A stretch of DNA of 64,000 bases. Origin: Brevibacillus antibioticus (GTDB lineage: Bacteria; Bacillota; Bacilli; Brevibacillales; Brevibacillaceae). Shown here piece by piece: positions 25,561 through 34,939 of the stretch. Every line of letters starts with the position of its first letter. Position 1 is the first letter of the stretch. The stretch spans positions 4,032,001 through 4,096,000 of the forward strand of contig NZ_SZNK01000001.1 of the NCBI RefSeq assembly GCF_005217615.1, given 5' to 3'. Position numbers and translations under genes: made by a program. The notes beneath the pieces were generated by a model. It did not search any database, was not told the origin of the DNA, and saw nothing but the letters and a program-made list of their open reading frames with translations.

Positions 25561-26172
25561 ATGAAAAGAGTCGTGAAAGACCCCACAACACGGCGAGCAG
25601 AAATAGTGGAAGCCGCAGGGGAGCTATTTCGAAATCAGGGTTATGTCCATACCACCGTGGATGCGATTATTCAAAAGGTGGGCGTAGCGAAAGGAACCTT
25701 TTATTACTACTTCAAATCGAAGGAAGAAATCCTTGAAGCATTTGTCCAGTCCATGGTCGATACGCTTTGCGAAGAATATAAAAAAATCGCAGATGACTCT
25801 ACCTTAAGCGTCATGGAGAAGGTTCGCCAGATGCTGCGCAGCCAAAACCGTTCCATTGATAAGCAAGCCGAATGGATGGAAAGCTTGCATCGCCCTGAAA
25901 ACAGAGAGCTTCACGAGCGTCTAAACATCGCCCTTATCTTGAAAATTGCTCCTGTCCTTGCGCAAGTCATTGAACAAGGAAATAAAGAATCTGTCTTTCA
26001 TGTCGAGAATGCCTTGGAGACCGTTCAGTTTCTCCTCGCTGGCTCGCAATTTTTGTTGGAATCAGGCATTTTTCATTGGGATCAAGAGGAACAAACAAAA
26101 CGTCTACAAGCCATGCAGGTAATTATTGAACGGTCACTAGGAGCCGCGCCGGGTTCCTTCTCGTTTTTGTAA
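25561..26172 (+). CDS. TetR-family regulator of the adjacent MFS exporter
   Basis: A 203-residue repressor with the TetR helix-turn-helix at residues 12-58 (RRAEIVEAAGELFRNQGYVHTTVDAIIQ, then VAKGTFYYYFKSKEE). The C-terminal part is a helical ligand domain. GAAGGAGGCGCCG precedes the ATG. The MFS gene starts 22 bp downstream, so the pair is an operon in which the repressor probably senses a drug that the transporter exports and autoregulates through the palindrome at 25497. Confidence 0.9.
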   Translation: MKRVVKDPTTRRAEIVEAAGELFRNQGYVHTTVDAIIQKVGVAKGTFYYYFKSKEEILEAFVQSMVDTLCEEYKKIADDSTLSVMEKVRQMLRSQNRSIDKQAEWMESLHRPENRELHERLNIALILKIAPVLAQVIEQGNKESVFHVENALETVQFLLAGSQFLLESGIFHWDQEEQTKRLQAMQVIIERSLGAAPGSFSFL

Positions 26173-26194
26173 TAGATGAAAAGGAGAAAAGACA

Positions 26195-27499
26195 ATGAAC
26201 GCTCATGATAAAGCCTTTCGCAGATTTCTAATCATTTGGTCAGGACAGCTGCTTTCCGCTATCGGTAGTGGACTTACCGCTTTTGCCTTGGGTGTCTTTG
26301 TTTTTCAACAGACCCACTCTACCATGAGCTATTCGTTCATCATTCTCTTCTCTTTTCTCCCCTCCTTCCTTTTACTCCCCTTTAGCGGGGTGCTGGCAGA
26401 CAGATTTGACCGCAAGAAAATGATGATCATTGGCGATATCGGTTCCATAGCTGGTATCTTGTTCATCTTGCTTGTCATGCTATCCGGGCATATGGAATTA
26501 TGGCACATTTATTTGGGGGTCGGCATCAGCGCGATCTCTGCCGCTATTCTAAACCCAGCCTTTAAAGCAACCGTCTCCGATCTGGTTTCGGAAGAGATGT
26601 ACTCACAGGCAAGTGGGCTCATTCAACTGGCAAATTCAGCTCAATATCTGATTTCCCCACTGGTTGCAGGGTTTCTTCTCAGTGCTTTTGATATCCAGCT
26701 CGTCTTGCTCATCGATATAATAACCTTCCTTCTAGCTGTCGGCGCCGTACTGCTGATTATGAAACACGATGCCACTCCTCAGAAACATGAAAGACAAAGC
26801 TTTTTTCGCGAAATGTCTGAAGCCTTCCGCTATCTCCTTTCAAAGAAAGGCGTTTTCTCGTTAGTTTTGTTAATGTCTGTCGTGTGCTTTTACATCGGGC
26901 TGCTGCAATCGCTTTTGGGGCCTATGATGCTGACATTAACTGATTCCAAGACGCTCGGTATTGCTCTCTCTGCATCTGCATCGGGCATGCTCGTCAGCAG
27001 CCTTTTAATCGGACTTTTCGGTATGGGAAAGAGCAAAGTGTTCATGCTGTCCTTCTCTCTCGCACTTGCTGGCTTATTTTATGCCCTGATGGGTGTGTTT
27101 ACTTCCGTTTGGCTGATTATGGTTTTTGGCTTCCTCTTTTTCATCACGCTTCCCTTTGTAAACACAAGCCTCGAGGTTCTCATCCGAACGAACGTCGAGA
27201 ATGAACGGCAAGGCAGAGTGTGGTCGATGATCACGGCTATTTCGCAAATCGGGTTCGTACTGGCATTTGGGTCGGCGGGATTTTTGGCGGATCATGTATT
27301 TAATCCGTTGTTTGATCCAGATCAATTTCTAGGGCAAACGGTCGGTCAGGTCATCGGAACGGGGGCGGGCAGAGGAATTGGGTTTTTGTTTATTCTCTCT
27401 GGCGTACTTGTGGCGCTCCTGGGAATCGTAATCGGGCGTGTGAGGAAAATACGGGATTTGGAAGGAATAACACTGAAAGGTAACCATTCGCACAAATAA
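26195..27499 (+). CDS. MFS transporter, MFS_3/Mef-like group
   Basis: A 434-residue, 12-helix membrane transporter. The conserved loop 2-3 motif is seen as GVLADRFDRKKMMIIGD (about residues 66-82), and NPAFKATVSDLVSEEMYSQA is typical of the MFS_3 group that includes macrolide efflux proteins. The C-terminal half begins near LLSKKGVFSLVLLMSVV. It is the second gene of a TetR-controlled unit. Substrate is a drug or metabolite, not defined. Confidence 0.88.
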   Translation: MNAHDKAFRRFLIIWSGQLLSAIGSGLTAFALGVFVFQQTHSTMSYSFIILFSFLPSFLLLPFSGVLADRFDRKKMMIIGDIGSIAGILFILLVMLSGHMELWHIYLGVGISAISAAILNPAFKATVSDLVSEEMYSQASGLIQLANSAQYLISPLVAGFLLSAFDIQLVLLIDIITFLLAVGAVLLIMKHDATPQKHERQSFFREMSEAFRYLLSKKGVFSLVLLMSVVCFYIGLLQSLLGPMMLTLTDSKTLGIALSASASGMLVSSLLIGLFGMGKSKVFMLSFSLALAGLFYALMGVFTSVWLIMVFGFLFFITLPFVNTSLEVLIRTNVENERQGRVWSMITAISQIGFVLAFGSAGFLADHVFNPLFDPDQFLGQTVGQVIGTGAGRGIGFLFILSGVLVALLGIVIGRVRKIRDLEGITLKGNHSHK

Positions 27500-27594
27500 A
27501 AATATTTTCTCAAAACCTATGCAACTTATTCATATTTTCCTCCGTCATGAATGTCGAGTTCACGAAACTTACACCTAGAAGGAGGAAGATTCAA

Positions 27595-28455
27595 ATGAAA
27601 AAAGTGATATCTACTTCGTTGGTTGCTATTCTACTCGCAACCAGTGTACCTGCTGCTCTGGCGGCTGACCTGGAAAGCAAAGGAAAAGGAAGCGGTAAAC
27701 CCGAAGTAAAGGCAGAAGCAAAAGATAAATCGAAAGAAACTTCTGTCAAAGAATCTGATACCGCTACAGATAGCGACGATGAGAACTCAACCGAAGCTAG
27801 CACAGAATCCAACATCAAAGACGTAAAGTTGAAAAAACAGCTAATCGAGCTTCGCCAAGAGCTCAAGCATACGGCTGAAATCACGGAAGATCAAAAAGCG
27901 AAATACGAGCAACTGGTAGCTGATCTGGAAAAAACCACTGACAAACATGGAGCTTTGGACGTACAGCTTGAGCTACTTCAGCGCACGTACCAAAAAGGAG
28001 ACCACACACCTTTCAAAAAGCTTGGAGAACTCCTTGAGAAGACAGGCTCGACAGAAGTGAAAGCATTCGTAGATGGACAACAGGTAAAAGCTGACGTGGC
28101 ACCGTTTGTACAAGGTGGAAGAGCGTTGGTGCCTGTACGTGCTATCAGTTCCGCATTGAAAGCGGAAGTGAACTGGAAGCCAGAGACTCGTAGCGTAGAA
28201 ATTACGCGTGGCGAAAAATCTATCACGCTGTACCTCGATAAAAAAGAAGCAACTGTAGATGGGAAAACCATTTCTCTGGACACTACACCTGTCCTGAAAA
28301 ATGGACGTGTATTCCTGCCTCTTCGCTTCATCAGTGAACAACTGAACGCGAAAGTAGAATGGCAAGAAGAAGGCAAAATCGTCATCATTGACGACCTTCA
28401 AGCCCCTAAAGAATCCGAGCAGGATACAGACGCCAACGATACATCTGCAAAGTAA
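27595..28455 (+). CDS. Secreted protein with copper-amine-oxidase N-terminal-like (stalk) domain
   Basis: A 286-residue exported protein. The signal peptide is KKVISTSLVAILLATSVPA with cleavage near ALAA-DL. A Lys/Glu/Ser-rich stretch and a coiled segment (about 75-150) follow. Then comes the two-part amine-oxidase N-domain-like fold: VKAFVDGQQVKADV, GRALVPVRAISSAL, and the second half TPVLKNGRVFLPLRFISEQL. In Bacillales this domain is a surface or wall-associated module without oxidase activity. The ATG at 27595 has AGAAGGAGGA upstream. Confidence 0.85.
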   Translation: MKKVISTSLVAILLATSVPAALAADLESKGKGSGKPEVKAEAKDKSKETSVKESDTATDSDDENSTEASTESNIKDVKLKKQLIELRQELKHTAEITEDQKAKYEQLVADLEKTTDKHGALDVQLELLQRTYQKGDHTPFKKLGELLEKTGSTEVKAFVDGQQVKADVAPFVQGGRALVPVRAISSALKAEVNWKPETRSVEITRGEKSITLYLDKKEATVDGKTISLDTTPVLKNGRVFLPLRFISEQLNAKVEWQEEGKIVIIDDLQAPKESEQDTDANDTSAK

Positions 28456-28486
28456 TACAACAAGAAGTCTTCATTTAGCATAGAAA

Positions 28487-28541
28487 AAAGATAGTGGTTC
28501 CCATTAGCTCCTCTTGGCTATGAGATCCGCTATCTTTTTTT
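28487..28541 (+). terminator. Terminator after stalk-domain protein
   Basis: AAAGATAGTGG and CCGCTATCTTT (one G-T pair) with a 29-base loop, followed by a T run. Confidence 0.8.
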
Positions 28542-28694
28542 ATGTTTACCATTACTTCTGCCCATGAGTTTGTGGGGATAGCGGCATCCGCCATTTTTCA
28601 ACGCCTGAAAACAAGCTTTTATCCCCTACAGTTCGTCCAGTCATGTCCAAACGGCATTCATAAAATATGGTATGAACACGAAGGAGGTGGATGT

Positions 28695-28928
28695 ATGTCT
28701 TGTGGTTGTAAGGATCGAGAAAAAAAACACGGGATTGAAAGAGATTGCGATACAGACTTGGACAGGGATTTCGATAGAGACGTGGACGAAGATTTTGAAC
28801 GCGACTATGATCGTTGTGGTTGTCTACGCCGCCGTCGTCGTCGCTGCCGGTTTTGTTCCTTCTTCCGTCGCAGGCGTCGCCGCTGTCGTTTTTGTTTCTT
28901 CCGCTGTCGTCGTCACCGCCGTTGTTAG
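28695..28928 (+). CDS. Small Cys/Arg/Asp-rich protein, 77 aa
   Basis: I do not recognise a family. The protein has three zones: a Cys-rich start (MSCGCKDREKKHG), an acidic repeat (DTDLDRDFDRDVDEDFERD) and a basic Cys-rich tail with two R6-C-R-F-C units (LRRRRRRCRFCSFFRRRRRR). A consensus AAGGAGG lies 7 bases before the ATG and a terminator follows, so translation is likely. The composition is that of spore-coat or nucleic-acid-condensing proteins, but this is inference. The Arg/Cys codon runs make the DNA itself repetitive. Confidence 0.6.
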   Translation: MSCGCKDREKKHGIERDCDTDLDRDFDRDVDEDFERDYDRCGCLRRRRRRCRFCSFFRRRRRRCRFCFFRCRRHRRC

Positions 28929-28951
28929 TTGTTACATTCTGAAGATGAACG

Positions 28952-28987
28952 AAACGTCCGAATCATTTGACCCGGACGTTTTGCTTT
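28952..28987 (+). terminator. Terminator after Cys/Arg-rich protein
   Basis: AAACGTCCG and CGGACGTTT around a 12-base loop, then TTGCTTTTG. It also lies at the 3' end of the convergent radical SAM gene. Confidence 0.75.
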
Positions 28988-28989
28988 TG

Positions 28990-29865
28990 CTACGCTCCAA
29001 ACCTCTGGCGGTACCCGCATCTTCTACATAATTCCTCGACAGCTTCCCTGCGAGAAAATCCTTCTATCAGATTATTGGCTCGTTCACCATCCACAATATC
29101 AGTAAACGAGGTCTGATTGATGTTCCCTAGATTAATAACCCCTTCCCCATCGAGACAACACGGCACAACGGTTCCATTTTCGAGAATCGCCGCTTGTGTG
29201 CGCAGTCCATGGCAAAAGCCTTTTCCGTCATCTTCAGGCGCTGTTAGACTCGGCCATTGGAATTCGTAATCTTGGTTCAAATAAACGCGGTCATCGATTT
29301 TTACCCCACTGCCTGCCACTACTTTCTCTTCAATTCGATAGTCCAGCCCAAACTCTTTCTCAATCATTTCGAGCGTCTGGCGGTTTTTACTCTTTTGAAT
29401 GTTCGTGACGTTATCCTGCGTCAAATTCCACAGACGGAAAGAAAAAATCACTTGATGCTCCTGAGCTTCCCGAACAAAGGACAGAATTTCCCGCAAATAA
29501 CCTTCGCGGTCGGTTGAGCCAATATGTCCGTCAAAGCTGTGAAGCGAGAAGTTCATTTGTCGGAGCGCAGGCTTGCCCAGCAATTTATGCCGATTTTTCG
29601 CGATCAGCGTTCCATTTGTGGTGATATTAACCTTGAAGCCTTTCTCATGACTGATATCGAGTAGCTCATCAATTTTGGGATGCAGAAGCGGTTCCCCTTT
29701 GACGTGCAGGTAAATGTAATCGGTGTGCGGTTTGATCTCATCCAGTCTTTTCGCAAAGTCTTCTACTTTAATAAAACTTTTACTACGCTCTGTTGGCGGA
29801 CAAAAGGTACAGGCGAGATTGCAAACGCTGGTGATTTCTATATAGACTTTCTTAAATGTTTTCAA
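28990..29865 (-). CDS. Radical SAM protein with SPASM-like C-terminus
   Basis: A 291-residue iron-sulphur enzyme. The radical SAM cluster motif C-x3-C-x2-C is in ITSVCNLACTFCPPTERS (residues 16-24). The SAM-binding GEPLLHP loop is at about 57. The C-terminal Cys set (KGFCHGLRT, VPCCLDGEG, CRRCG) matches a SPASM-type auxiliary cluster region. Family members modify peptides or act in cofactor maturation. No precursor-like ORF was recognised beside it, so the substrate is open. Confidence 0.85.
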   Translation of the reverse strand: MKTFKKVYIEITSVCNLACTFCPPTERSKSFIKVEDFAKRLDEIKPHTDYIYLHVKGEPLLHPKIDELLDISHEKGFKVNITTNGTLIAKNRHKLLGKPALRQMNFSLHSFDGHIGSTDREGYLREILSFVREAQEHQVIFSFRLWNLTQDNVTNIQKSKNRQTLEMIEKEFGLDYRIEEKVVAGSGVKIDDRVYLNQDYEFQWPSLTAPEDDGKGFCHGLRTQAAILENGTVVPCCLDGEGVINLGNINQTSFTDIVDGERANNLIEGFSRREAVEELCRRCGYRQRFGA

Positions 29866-29988
29866 GATGTTTTCCCCATTCCAGATGCCTATGAATTGTG
29901 GCAGTCGTTTGTTGCTACAAACATAGTAACATAGGAGTGCTCAGATTAGAGCAATATGCGACTCTGTCTAATAATTCCTATTCGGCAA

Positions 29989-30035
29989 AAAACGAACCTC
30001 TCCCATCACGAATCGTGAAGGTTGAGGTTCGTTTT
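29989..30035 (-). terminator. Strong hairpin between divergent genes
   Basis: AAAACGAACCTC and GAGGTTCGTTTT are perfect 12-base arms. On the minus strand the hairpin is followed by six T, the form of an intrinsic terminator, yet it lies 124 bp upstream of the radical SAM start. It may be a leader attenuator or the terminator of a lost gene. Confidence 0.6.
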
Positions 30036-30086
30036 CTGATACAATAACTTTATCTAGTGCGAGTTGGAATGATTGGAGTGATAAGG

Positions 30087-30485
30087 ATGAAGGGTGAAAA
30101 CCAAATCTACACTGATTTTGGGAAAATGTACTCTGATATTGATGAAGCAGCCAATAACTACTACCGTATCTTCTTAAAGGAATACCTGTTGAATGGGAGA
30201 TTCCCAGAAATATATACATCTGAGCAAACTAAAAACGCATCCTGCGCCAAACAACTTCTTACTCATATGCAATTGGATTGCAATCCCGTTCGCTTTTTCG
30301 CTTTGCTCTCTACAATAGGGGCTGCCTTAGAAATGGAACGCCCTGTGCCCGCTTTTGATTTTTATACGATGTTTGAAGGAAGATCTTTTATTTATTCTCC
30401 CTATGTAAATTACTATATAGATAAAAAAGATATTCTTATAGCAACATTAGAGATGTTTGCACAGGATGAAGATGTACCACAGTGA
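30087..30485 (+). CDS. Hypothetical protein, 132 aa
   Basis: I do not recognise it. It is a soluble protein with aromatic-rich segments (SDIDEAANNYYRIFLKEYLL, FYTMFEGRSFIYSPYVNYYI) and no signal or membrane helix. The ATG at 30087 has TTGGAGTGATAAGG before it. It overlaps nothing and stands alone between the radical SAM and acetyltransferase genes. Confidence 0.55.
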   Translation: MKGENQIYTDFGKMYSDIDEAANNYYRIFLKEYLLNGRFPEIYTSEQTKNASCAKQLLTHMQLDCNPVRFFALLSTIGAALEMERPVPAFDFYTMFEGRSFIYSPYVNYYIDKKDILIATLEMFAQDEDVPQ

Positions 30486-30502
30486 AATTGTAGGCCATCC
30501 CG

Positions 30503-31108
30503 TCATGCCAGGGGCTTTGCCAATGCAGCTTGCCCCCTTCCTTTTTCATAGTCCTCTTTTAGCATTCCGTATATCTCTACATCCACAATCCCTTTGCCCG
30601 ACCATAGCGTAGCTTGTCTAAGCGTTCCTTCCTTCATGAAGCCATTCTTCAACAATACTTTCTTGGAGGGCTCATTCGCAGGCATCACTTCTGCCTGTAT
30701 TCGGTTAACATTGGCATCCATGAACAAAAATGAAAGCAGGATGTGTACCGCTTCCGCCGCAATCCCTTTTCCCCAATGCGCTTCGGACAAGAAGTAGCCA
30801 ATGGTCACCATGTTTACCTTTTGATGAAAGTCGAAAGCTTCCATAATGCCAAGCAAGTGATCGGGGTTATCATTGGCGAATATCCCCCATTTGATCTTGG
30901 ATTTTTTCAAATAGTCTCTCTCAAAATGCCCGATCATGTTTTTCACTGTCGCTTTATTATGCTTGGGGATAATGCCGCAGTAAGTAAATACGTTGTCATT
31001 GCTGTAGATTTCAAATACTTCGTCCAAATGCTGCTCTTCGATTTTCTTCAAGGTGAAACGATCTGATTTTAAAATGGGAAACTGGTTAAAAAGCACGTCA
31101 ACGTTCAT
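30503..31108 (-). CDS. GNAT acetyltransferase, RimJ/RimL-like
   Basis: A 201-residue N-acetyltransferase of the Acetyltransf_3 type: FPILKSDRFTLKKIEEQHLDEVF at the start, TIGYFLSEAHWGKGIAAEAVHIL (acetyl-CoA loop) at about 103-125, and NEPSKKVLLKNGFMKEGTLRQ near the end. It is monocistronic. The substrate, protein N-terminus or small molecule, is unknown. Confidence 0.85.
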   Translation of the reverse strand: MNVDVLFNQFPILKSDRFTLKKIEEQHLDEVFEIYSNDNVFTYCGIIPKHNKATVKNMIGHFERDYLKKSKIKWGIFANDNPDHLLGIMEAFDFHQKVNMVTIGYFLSEAHWGKGIAAEAVHILLSFLFMDANVNRIQAEVMPANEPSKKVLLKNGFMKEGTLRQATLWSGKGIVDVEIYGMLKEDYEKGRGQAALAKPLA

Positions 31109-31210
31109 GATTTCAGCTCCATCTTTTGAAATTACCTAACTTCTTATTTTTTCCAACATGACTCTTTTTCCTCCTTATCCAATCAATAAGAATGTCTTCC
31201 CATAGAAAAA

Positions 31211-31236
31211 AGGTATGGAAGCTTGCCTCCATACCT
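31211..31236 (-). terminator. Terminator of CPBP protease gene
   Basis: AGGTATGGA and TCCATACCT arms; on the minus strand the hairpin is followed by T6. Confidence 0.85.
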
Positions 31237-31243
31237 GCATTAT

Positions 31244-31909
31244 TCATTTCAAGAATAGGAGATAGACAGACATGATCCCTGAATCTGCAAGGATATGACT
31301 GACGATCGATCCCATCAACGATTTGCTCCTATCTCGCATATATCCCCAAATCATTCCCGCCAAAAAGACTGGCAAAATCATCGCAAAATTATACGGCCAG
31401 CTAAACAAAGGAATGATGGAAAGAAAATGATACAGACTGTAAAACAATGACGTCAGCAAAATCATGGTTCGCTTCGTCAGCTTTCTTTCCAGCTTTTTAA
31501 ATAAATATCCTCTCCAGTAGATTTCCTCAAGAAACGGGTTGATCACTAACAAAACAAGGATGAGCCAAACGACAAGATTGCCTGAGAAATTCCATTGTAC
31601 CAATAATTTTTGCAGATCATCCTTATCAAACAAAAAGCTGTGAAAGAAATATCCCGCAAGAACCATGGTGAGAAAGAAAAGAAGTCCAGTCAAAATGCCG
31701 TGATACATATTAGGGCGGTTGATTCCTAATCCCATTTGCCTGAATGTGTCCCGCCAGGTGTTTCTTTTCAAAACGATCATGTCCAAAAGCGGAACCACAA
31801 ACAGCCACCCGTAAAAAAGCAGAAACGTGACTGGCACGCTACTCATGACTTGTAAACCTAAAAAGATCATGATCGTTGGCCCTAGAAATAACAGAACATG
31901 CTTCATCAT
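31244..31909 (-). CDS. CPBP-family (Abi/Rce1-like) intramembrane metalloprotease
   Basis: A 221-residue protein with about seven membrane helices. The glutamate motif EEIYWRGYLFKKLE (E-E-x3-R) is at about residue 130, followed by FYSLYHFLSIIPLFSW with the first catalytic His and SHILADSG with the last. This is the CAAX-protease/bacteriocin-processing family, members of which give self-immunity to bacteriocins in lactic bacteria. Nothing nearby links it to a peptide. The start at ATG 31909 or 31906 has GGTGGGG before it. Confidence 0.85.
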   Translation of the reverse strand: MMKHVLLFLGPTIMIFLGLQVMSSVPVTFLLFYGWLFVVPLLDMIVLKRNTWRDTFRQMGLGINRPNMYHGILTGLLFFLTMVLAGYFFHSFLFDKDDLQKLLVQWNFSGNLVVWLILVLLVINPFLEEIYWRGYLFKKLERKLTKRTMILLTSLFYSLYHFLSIIPLFSWPYNFAMILPVFLAGMIWGYMRDRSKSLMGSIVSHILADSGIMSVYLLFLK

Positions 31910-31993
31910 ATCCCCACCAAATCATGGCTTGTTTTTACTAACAAGATTGTAGCGGGGAACACAAAAAGCGAGTAGTACTAACTTCGAGTAGTA

Positions 31994-32030
31994 CCAAAAA
32001 AACGAGGGCATGGATCACTCCAGCCCTCGT
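31994..32030 (-). terminator. Terminator of nucleoside transporter gene
   Basis: ACGAGGGC and GCCCTCGT around a 13-base loop, followed by T7 on the minus strand. Confidence 0.85.
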
Positions 32031-32050
32031 ACTGATTTTTACCCACTCAT

Positions 32051-33265
32051 CTAAATAAGCATCCCCGCAATCGCTGCGCTCAACAGATTCGCTAAGGTTG
32101 CCGCAACTACTGCACGCAAGCCCATTTCCGCAAGGTCTGATCTTCTTGACGGAGCAAATCCACCCAAGCCACCAATGACCATAGCCAGCGCAGCCAGATT
32201 AGCAAAGCCGCAAAGGGCGAAGCTGATGATCACCACACTTTTTTGCGACAAATTCGCAATCTCAGGTGCAAAAGCCGTGTATGCAACAAATTCGTTGAGG
32301 ACAATCTTTTGCCCGATGAAAGAACCGGCTTTTAGAGCTTCCTCCCATGGAACCCCGATCATAAAGGCAATCGGCGCGAACAGGTAGCCTAAAATGTGCT
32401 CAAGCGTCAACGCTTCTATTCCCACTAACCCGCCAAGCCAGCCAATAATCGAGTTCAGCAAGAAAATCAACGAGATAAACGCGAGTAACAGCGCACCGAC
32501 ACCAGCAGCCACTTTTAGCCCGTCCGAAGCTCCGCGTGCAGCCGCGTCAATGACGTTTCTGGACTCCGTATCTTTCATGACTTCCACGCGTTCCTTTCTG
32601 TGTGGCTGTTCTGTTTCTGGCATCATCAATTTCGCAAGCAACAGACCACCCGGCGCTCCCATGAATGCTGCGGCCAGCAAATACTCAATCGGAACACCAA
32701 GCATCGCATACCCACCGATCACCGAGCCCGAAACGCACGCCAGTCCACCTGTCATTACCGCAAACAGCTCGGACTTGGTCATTTTCTCAATATAAGGCTT
32801 TACGACGAGTGGTGCCTCAATTGGACCCAAGAAAATATTTGCAGAGGCCGACATGGATTCGGTTTCGCTCGTTTTAAGCACCCGAGACAAAAATCCACCG
32901 ATGATTTTCGTCGCCCACTGCATGATTCCGAGATAATACAGGACCGAAATTAAGGAAGAGAAGAAAATAATGATCGGTAATACTTGCAGGGCAAACGTAA
33001 AGCCTGCGTTCTGTGCACCCAGTATCCCGCCAAACAAGAACTGAATTCCGGCATTCGTCGAATCAATGATGCTTTGTACAATCGACGCCAAGAACTCCAG
33101 AAGCTTTTTCCCAAAATCCCATTTCAGTACGACCAAAGCAAAAATAAACTGAATCGCAAACGCACCAATGACCGTTCTCGGATTGATCGCTCTCCGATTT
33201 TTCGAAAACGCAATGGCTATCAAAAAAATTCCCAGAATGCCGAGAACTCCCCAAATGTATTGCAT
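32051..33265 (-). CDS. Concentrative nucleoside transporter (NupC/CNT family)
   Basis: A 404-residue membrane protein that imports nucleosides with protons or sodium. It has the CNT layout of about 10 helices, with [46 protein letters not shown] (substrate and ion site), [19 protein letters not shown] and a C-terminal [30 protein letters not shown]. Length and motifs are normal for the family. It is monocistronic, and I saw no purine riboswitch in the 284 bp upstream. Confidence 0.92.
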   Translation of the reverse strand: MQYIWGVLGILGIFLIAIAFSKNRRAINPRTVIGAFAIQFIFALVVLKWDFGKKLLEFLASIVQSIIDSTNAGIQFLFGGILGAQNAGFTFALQVLPIIIFFSSLISVLYYLGIMQWATKIIGGFLSRVLKTSETESMSASANIFLGPIEAPLVVKPYIEKMTKSELFAVMTGGLACVSGSVIGGYAMLGVPIEYLLAAAFMGAPGGLLLAKLMMPETEQPHRKERVEVMKDTESRNVIDAAARGASDGLKVAAGVGALLLAFISLIFLLNSIIGWLGGLVGIEALTLEHILGYLFAPIAFMIGVPWEEALKAGSFIGQKIVLNEFVAYTAFAPEIANLSQKSVVIISFALCGFANLAALAMVIGGLGGFAPSRRSDLAEMGLRAVVAATLANLLSAAIAGMLI

Positions 33266-33511
33266 AAACGTATCCTTTCTGTATCGCCAGCTGTGTCGAT
33301 ATCTTAGATGACTTGTTTTGTAAGCACGATGCTGTTAACCATTTGCACCTTTACAAGATCACTATTGCCAACAAATGCTATGGTTAATCGCCATCATGGT
33401 TCATGGTAAGAAGTACAAGTAAAACACTATTATTGGGAACCCTTCAAAAGATAATACTAAAGTTTCACTAAAAAATATACAATTATATTGAACAAAAGCA
33501 ATCGATAGACG

Positions 33512-33542
33512 AAAAAGAGGCTATCCCTCCAGGACGGCCTCT
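33512..33542 (-). terminator. Terminator of trpB
   Basis: AGAGGC and GCCTCT around a 15-base loop, followed by TTTTC on the minus strand. Confidence 0.75.
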
Positions 33543-33549
33543 GCATCTT

Positions 33550-34722
33550 TTATTTGTTTAACAGATGGAAAACTTGCTCTACGTCTTTGTCACCACGTCC
33601 TGAAAGATTAACAATCAGGATCTGCTCCGGGGACAGAGTGGGAGCCAACTGCAAGGCATATGCAATGGCATGAGCGCTTTCCAAGGCGGGAATGATCCCT
33701 TCTGTCCTCGATAGTTCTTGAAAAGCCGCCAACACTTCTTCATTCGTCACTGTGTAGTATTCCGCGCGTCCACTTACTTTTAACTGGCTATGCTCCGGGC
33801 CGATTCCAGGATAATCCAATCCAGCCGCAATCGAGTACGTTTTTTGAGGCTCTCCATTTTCGTCCAGCAATACGAGGCATTTGAAACCGTGAATGACGGC
33901 TGGAACCCCTTTGGTCAAGGTAGGTGCCTGATCAGGCTCAATACCAATCAGACGAACAGATGGTTCCTCTATATAATGAGCAAAAGCTCCAATCGCGTTA
34001 CTGCCACCGCCAACAGCAGCGATAACCGCATCCGGCAAGCGACCTTCTTTTTCTAAAATTTGTCGCTTGGATTCTTCACTGATAATCGATTGGAAATACT
34101 TTACCATCGTAGGGAATGGATGCGGACCAACCGCAGATCCCAATAGATAGAACGTGTTCTGATAGTTTTGAACTAAATCATTTAGCGCTTCATCAACCGC
34201 ATCCTTCAATCTTCCTTGCCCTTTGGACACGGCTACCACTTTTGCCCCTAAAAGCTCCATTCGAAATACATTTAATGCTTGCCTTTTCGTATCCTCCGCG
34301 CCCATATAGATCACGCATTCCATGCCAAACATTGCACAAACAGTCGCGGTAGCAACTCCATGCTGTCCTGCACCCGTCTCGGCAATAATACGCTGTGCAC
34401 CCATTCGCTTTGCCAGAAGGATTTGCCCGATGACATTATTGATCTTGTGGGCGCCGGTATGGTTTAAATCCTCCCGCTTTAGATAAATTTTGGCACCGCC
34501 CAGTTTTGCTGTTAAATGGCGAGCAAACGTCAACGGGTTCTCACGGCCTATATATTCTTTCAGATAATACCTGTACTCTTCGATAAATTCCTCGTCATCT
34601 TTATACCTTTCGAACTGTTCAGCCAAATAGTCCAATACTTCCTGCAGTTGTGGAGGTACGAAGCTTCCTCCGAACTCTCCGAAATATCCCTTTTTTGTCT
34701 GTTCTGTCAATGACATGCTCAT
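33550..34722 (-). CDS. trpB: Tryptophan synthase beta chain
   Basis: A 390-residue PLP enzyme that joins indole and serine to make tryptophan. All key motifs are present: [15 protein letters not shown] at the N-terminus, the PLP lysine in [35 protein letters not shown], the phosphate-binding [10 protein letters not shown], and the C-terminal LSGRGDKD. It looks functional. No trpA or other trp gene is beside it and it has its own terminator, so it is a solitary trpB. The start is ATG 34722 or the in-frame ATG 34716; GGAGG fits the second better. Confidence 0.95.
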   Translation of the reverse strand: MSMSLTEQTKKGYFGEFGGSFVPPQLQEVLDYLAEQFERYKDDEEFIEEYRYYLKEYIGRENPLTFARHLTAKLGGAKIYLKREDLNHTGAHKINNVIGQILLAKRMGAQRIIAETGAGQHGVATATVCAMFGMECVIYMGAEDTKRQALNVFRMELLGAKVVAVSKGQGRLKDAVDEALNDLVQNYQNTFYLLGSAVGPHPFPTMVKYFQSIISEESKRQILEKEGRLPDAVIAAVGGGSNAIGAFAHYIEEPSVRLIGIEPDQAPTLTKGVPAVIHGFKCLVLLDENGEPQKTYSIAAGLDYPGIGPEHSQLKVSGRAEYYTVTNEEVLAAFQELSRTEGIIPALESAHAIAYALQLAPTLSPEQILIVNLSGRGDKDVEQVFHLLNK

Positions 34723-34939
34723 CTCTCCTCCGCTATAACTAGTCCTTAGTCCTCCCTTGCATTTTATAAAATCAAAAGTCTGTGTGTCAAAGTGAATTTT
34801 CGATTATTCAGAATTTATTACTTCTGTCGGTTCATTTGTATTTTTTACAAAACAATCATCTTCGCTTCATATTTTCCCAATATAGATCGGGTAGTCTAAC
34901 AAAAGCGGTTCACTACGTCGTTTTTTCATTCGGAGGGAT

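Noticed and set aside
28672..29031. 119-codon plus frame overlapping the Cys/Arg-rich gene
   Set aside because: Val/Ala-rich shift of the same repetitive DNA; the AAGGAGG spacing favours the 28695 frame.
28990..29865. Radical SAM gene as maturase of a nearby RiPP
   Set aside because: No precursor-like small ORF with a ribosome site was found beside it, and the Cys/Arg-rich gene is convergent and separated by a terminator.
33266..33549. Possible purine riboswitch or catabolite site upstream of the nucleoside transporter
   Set aside because: The conserved loop and stem bases of a purine riboswitch are not seen, and the nearest catabolite-box-like sequence departs too far from consensus.
34723..34939. 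Possible T-box leader upstream of trpB
   Set aside because: Too short and lacking a recognisable T-box sequence or terminator/antiterminator pair.
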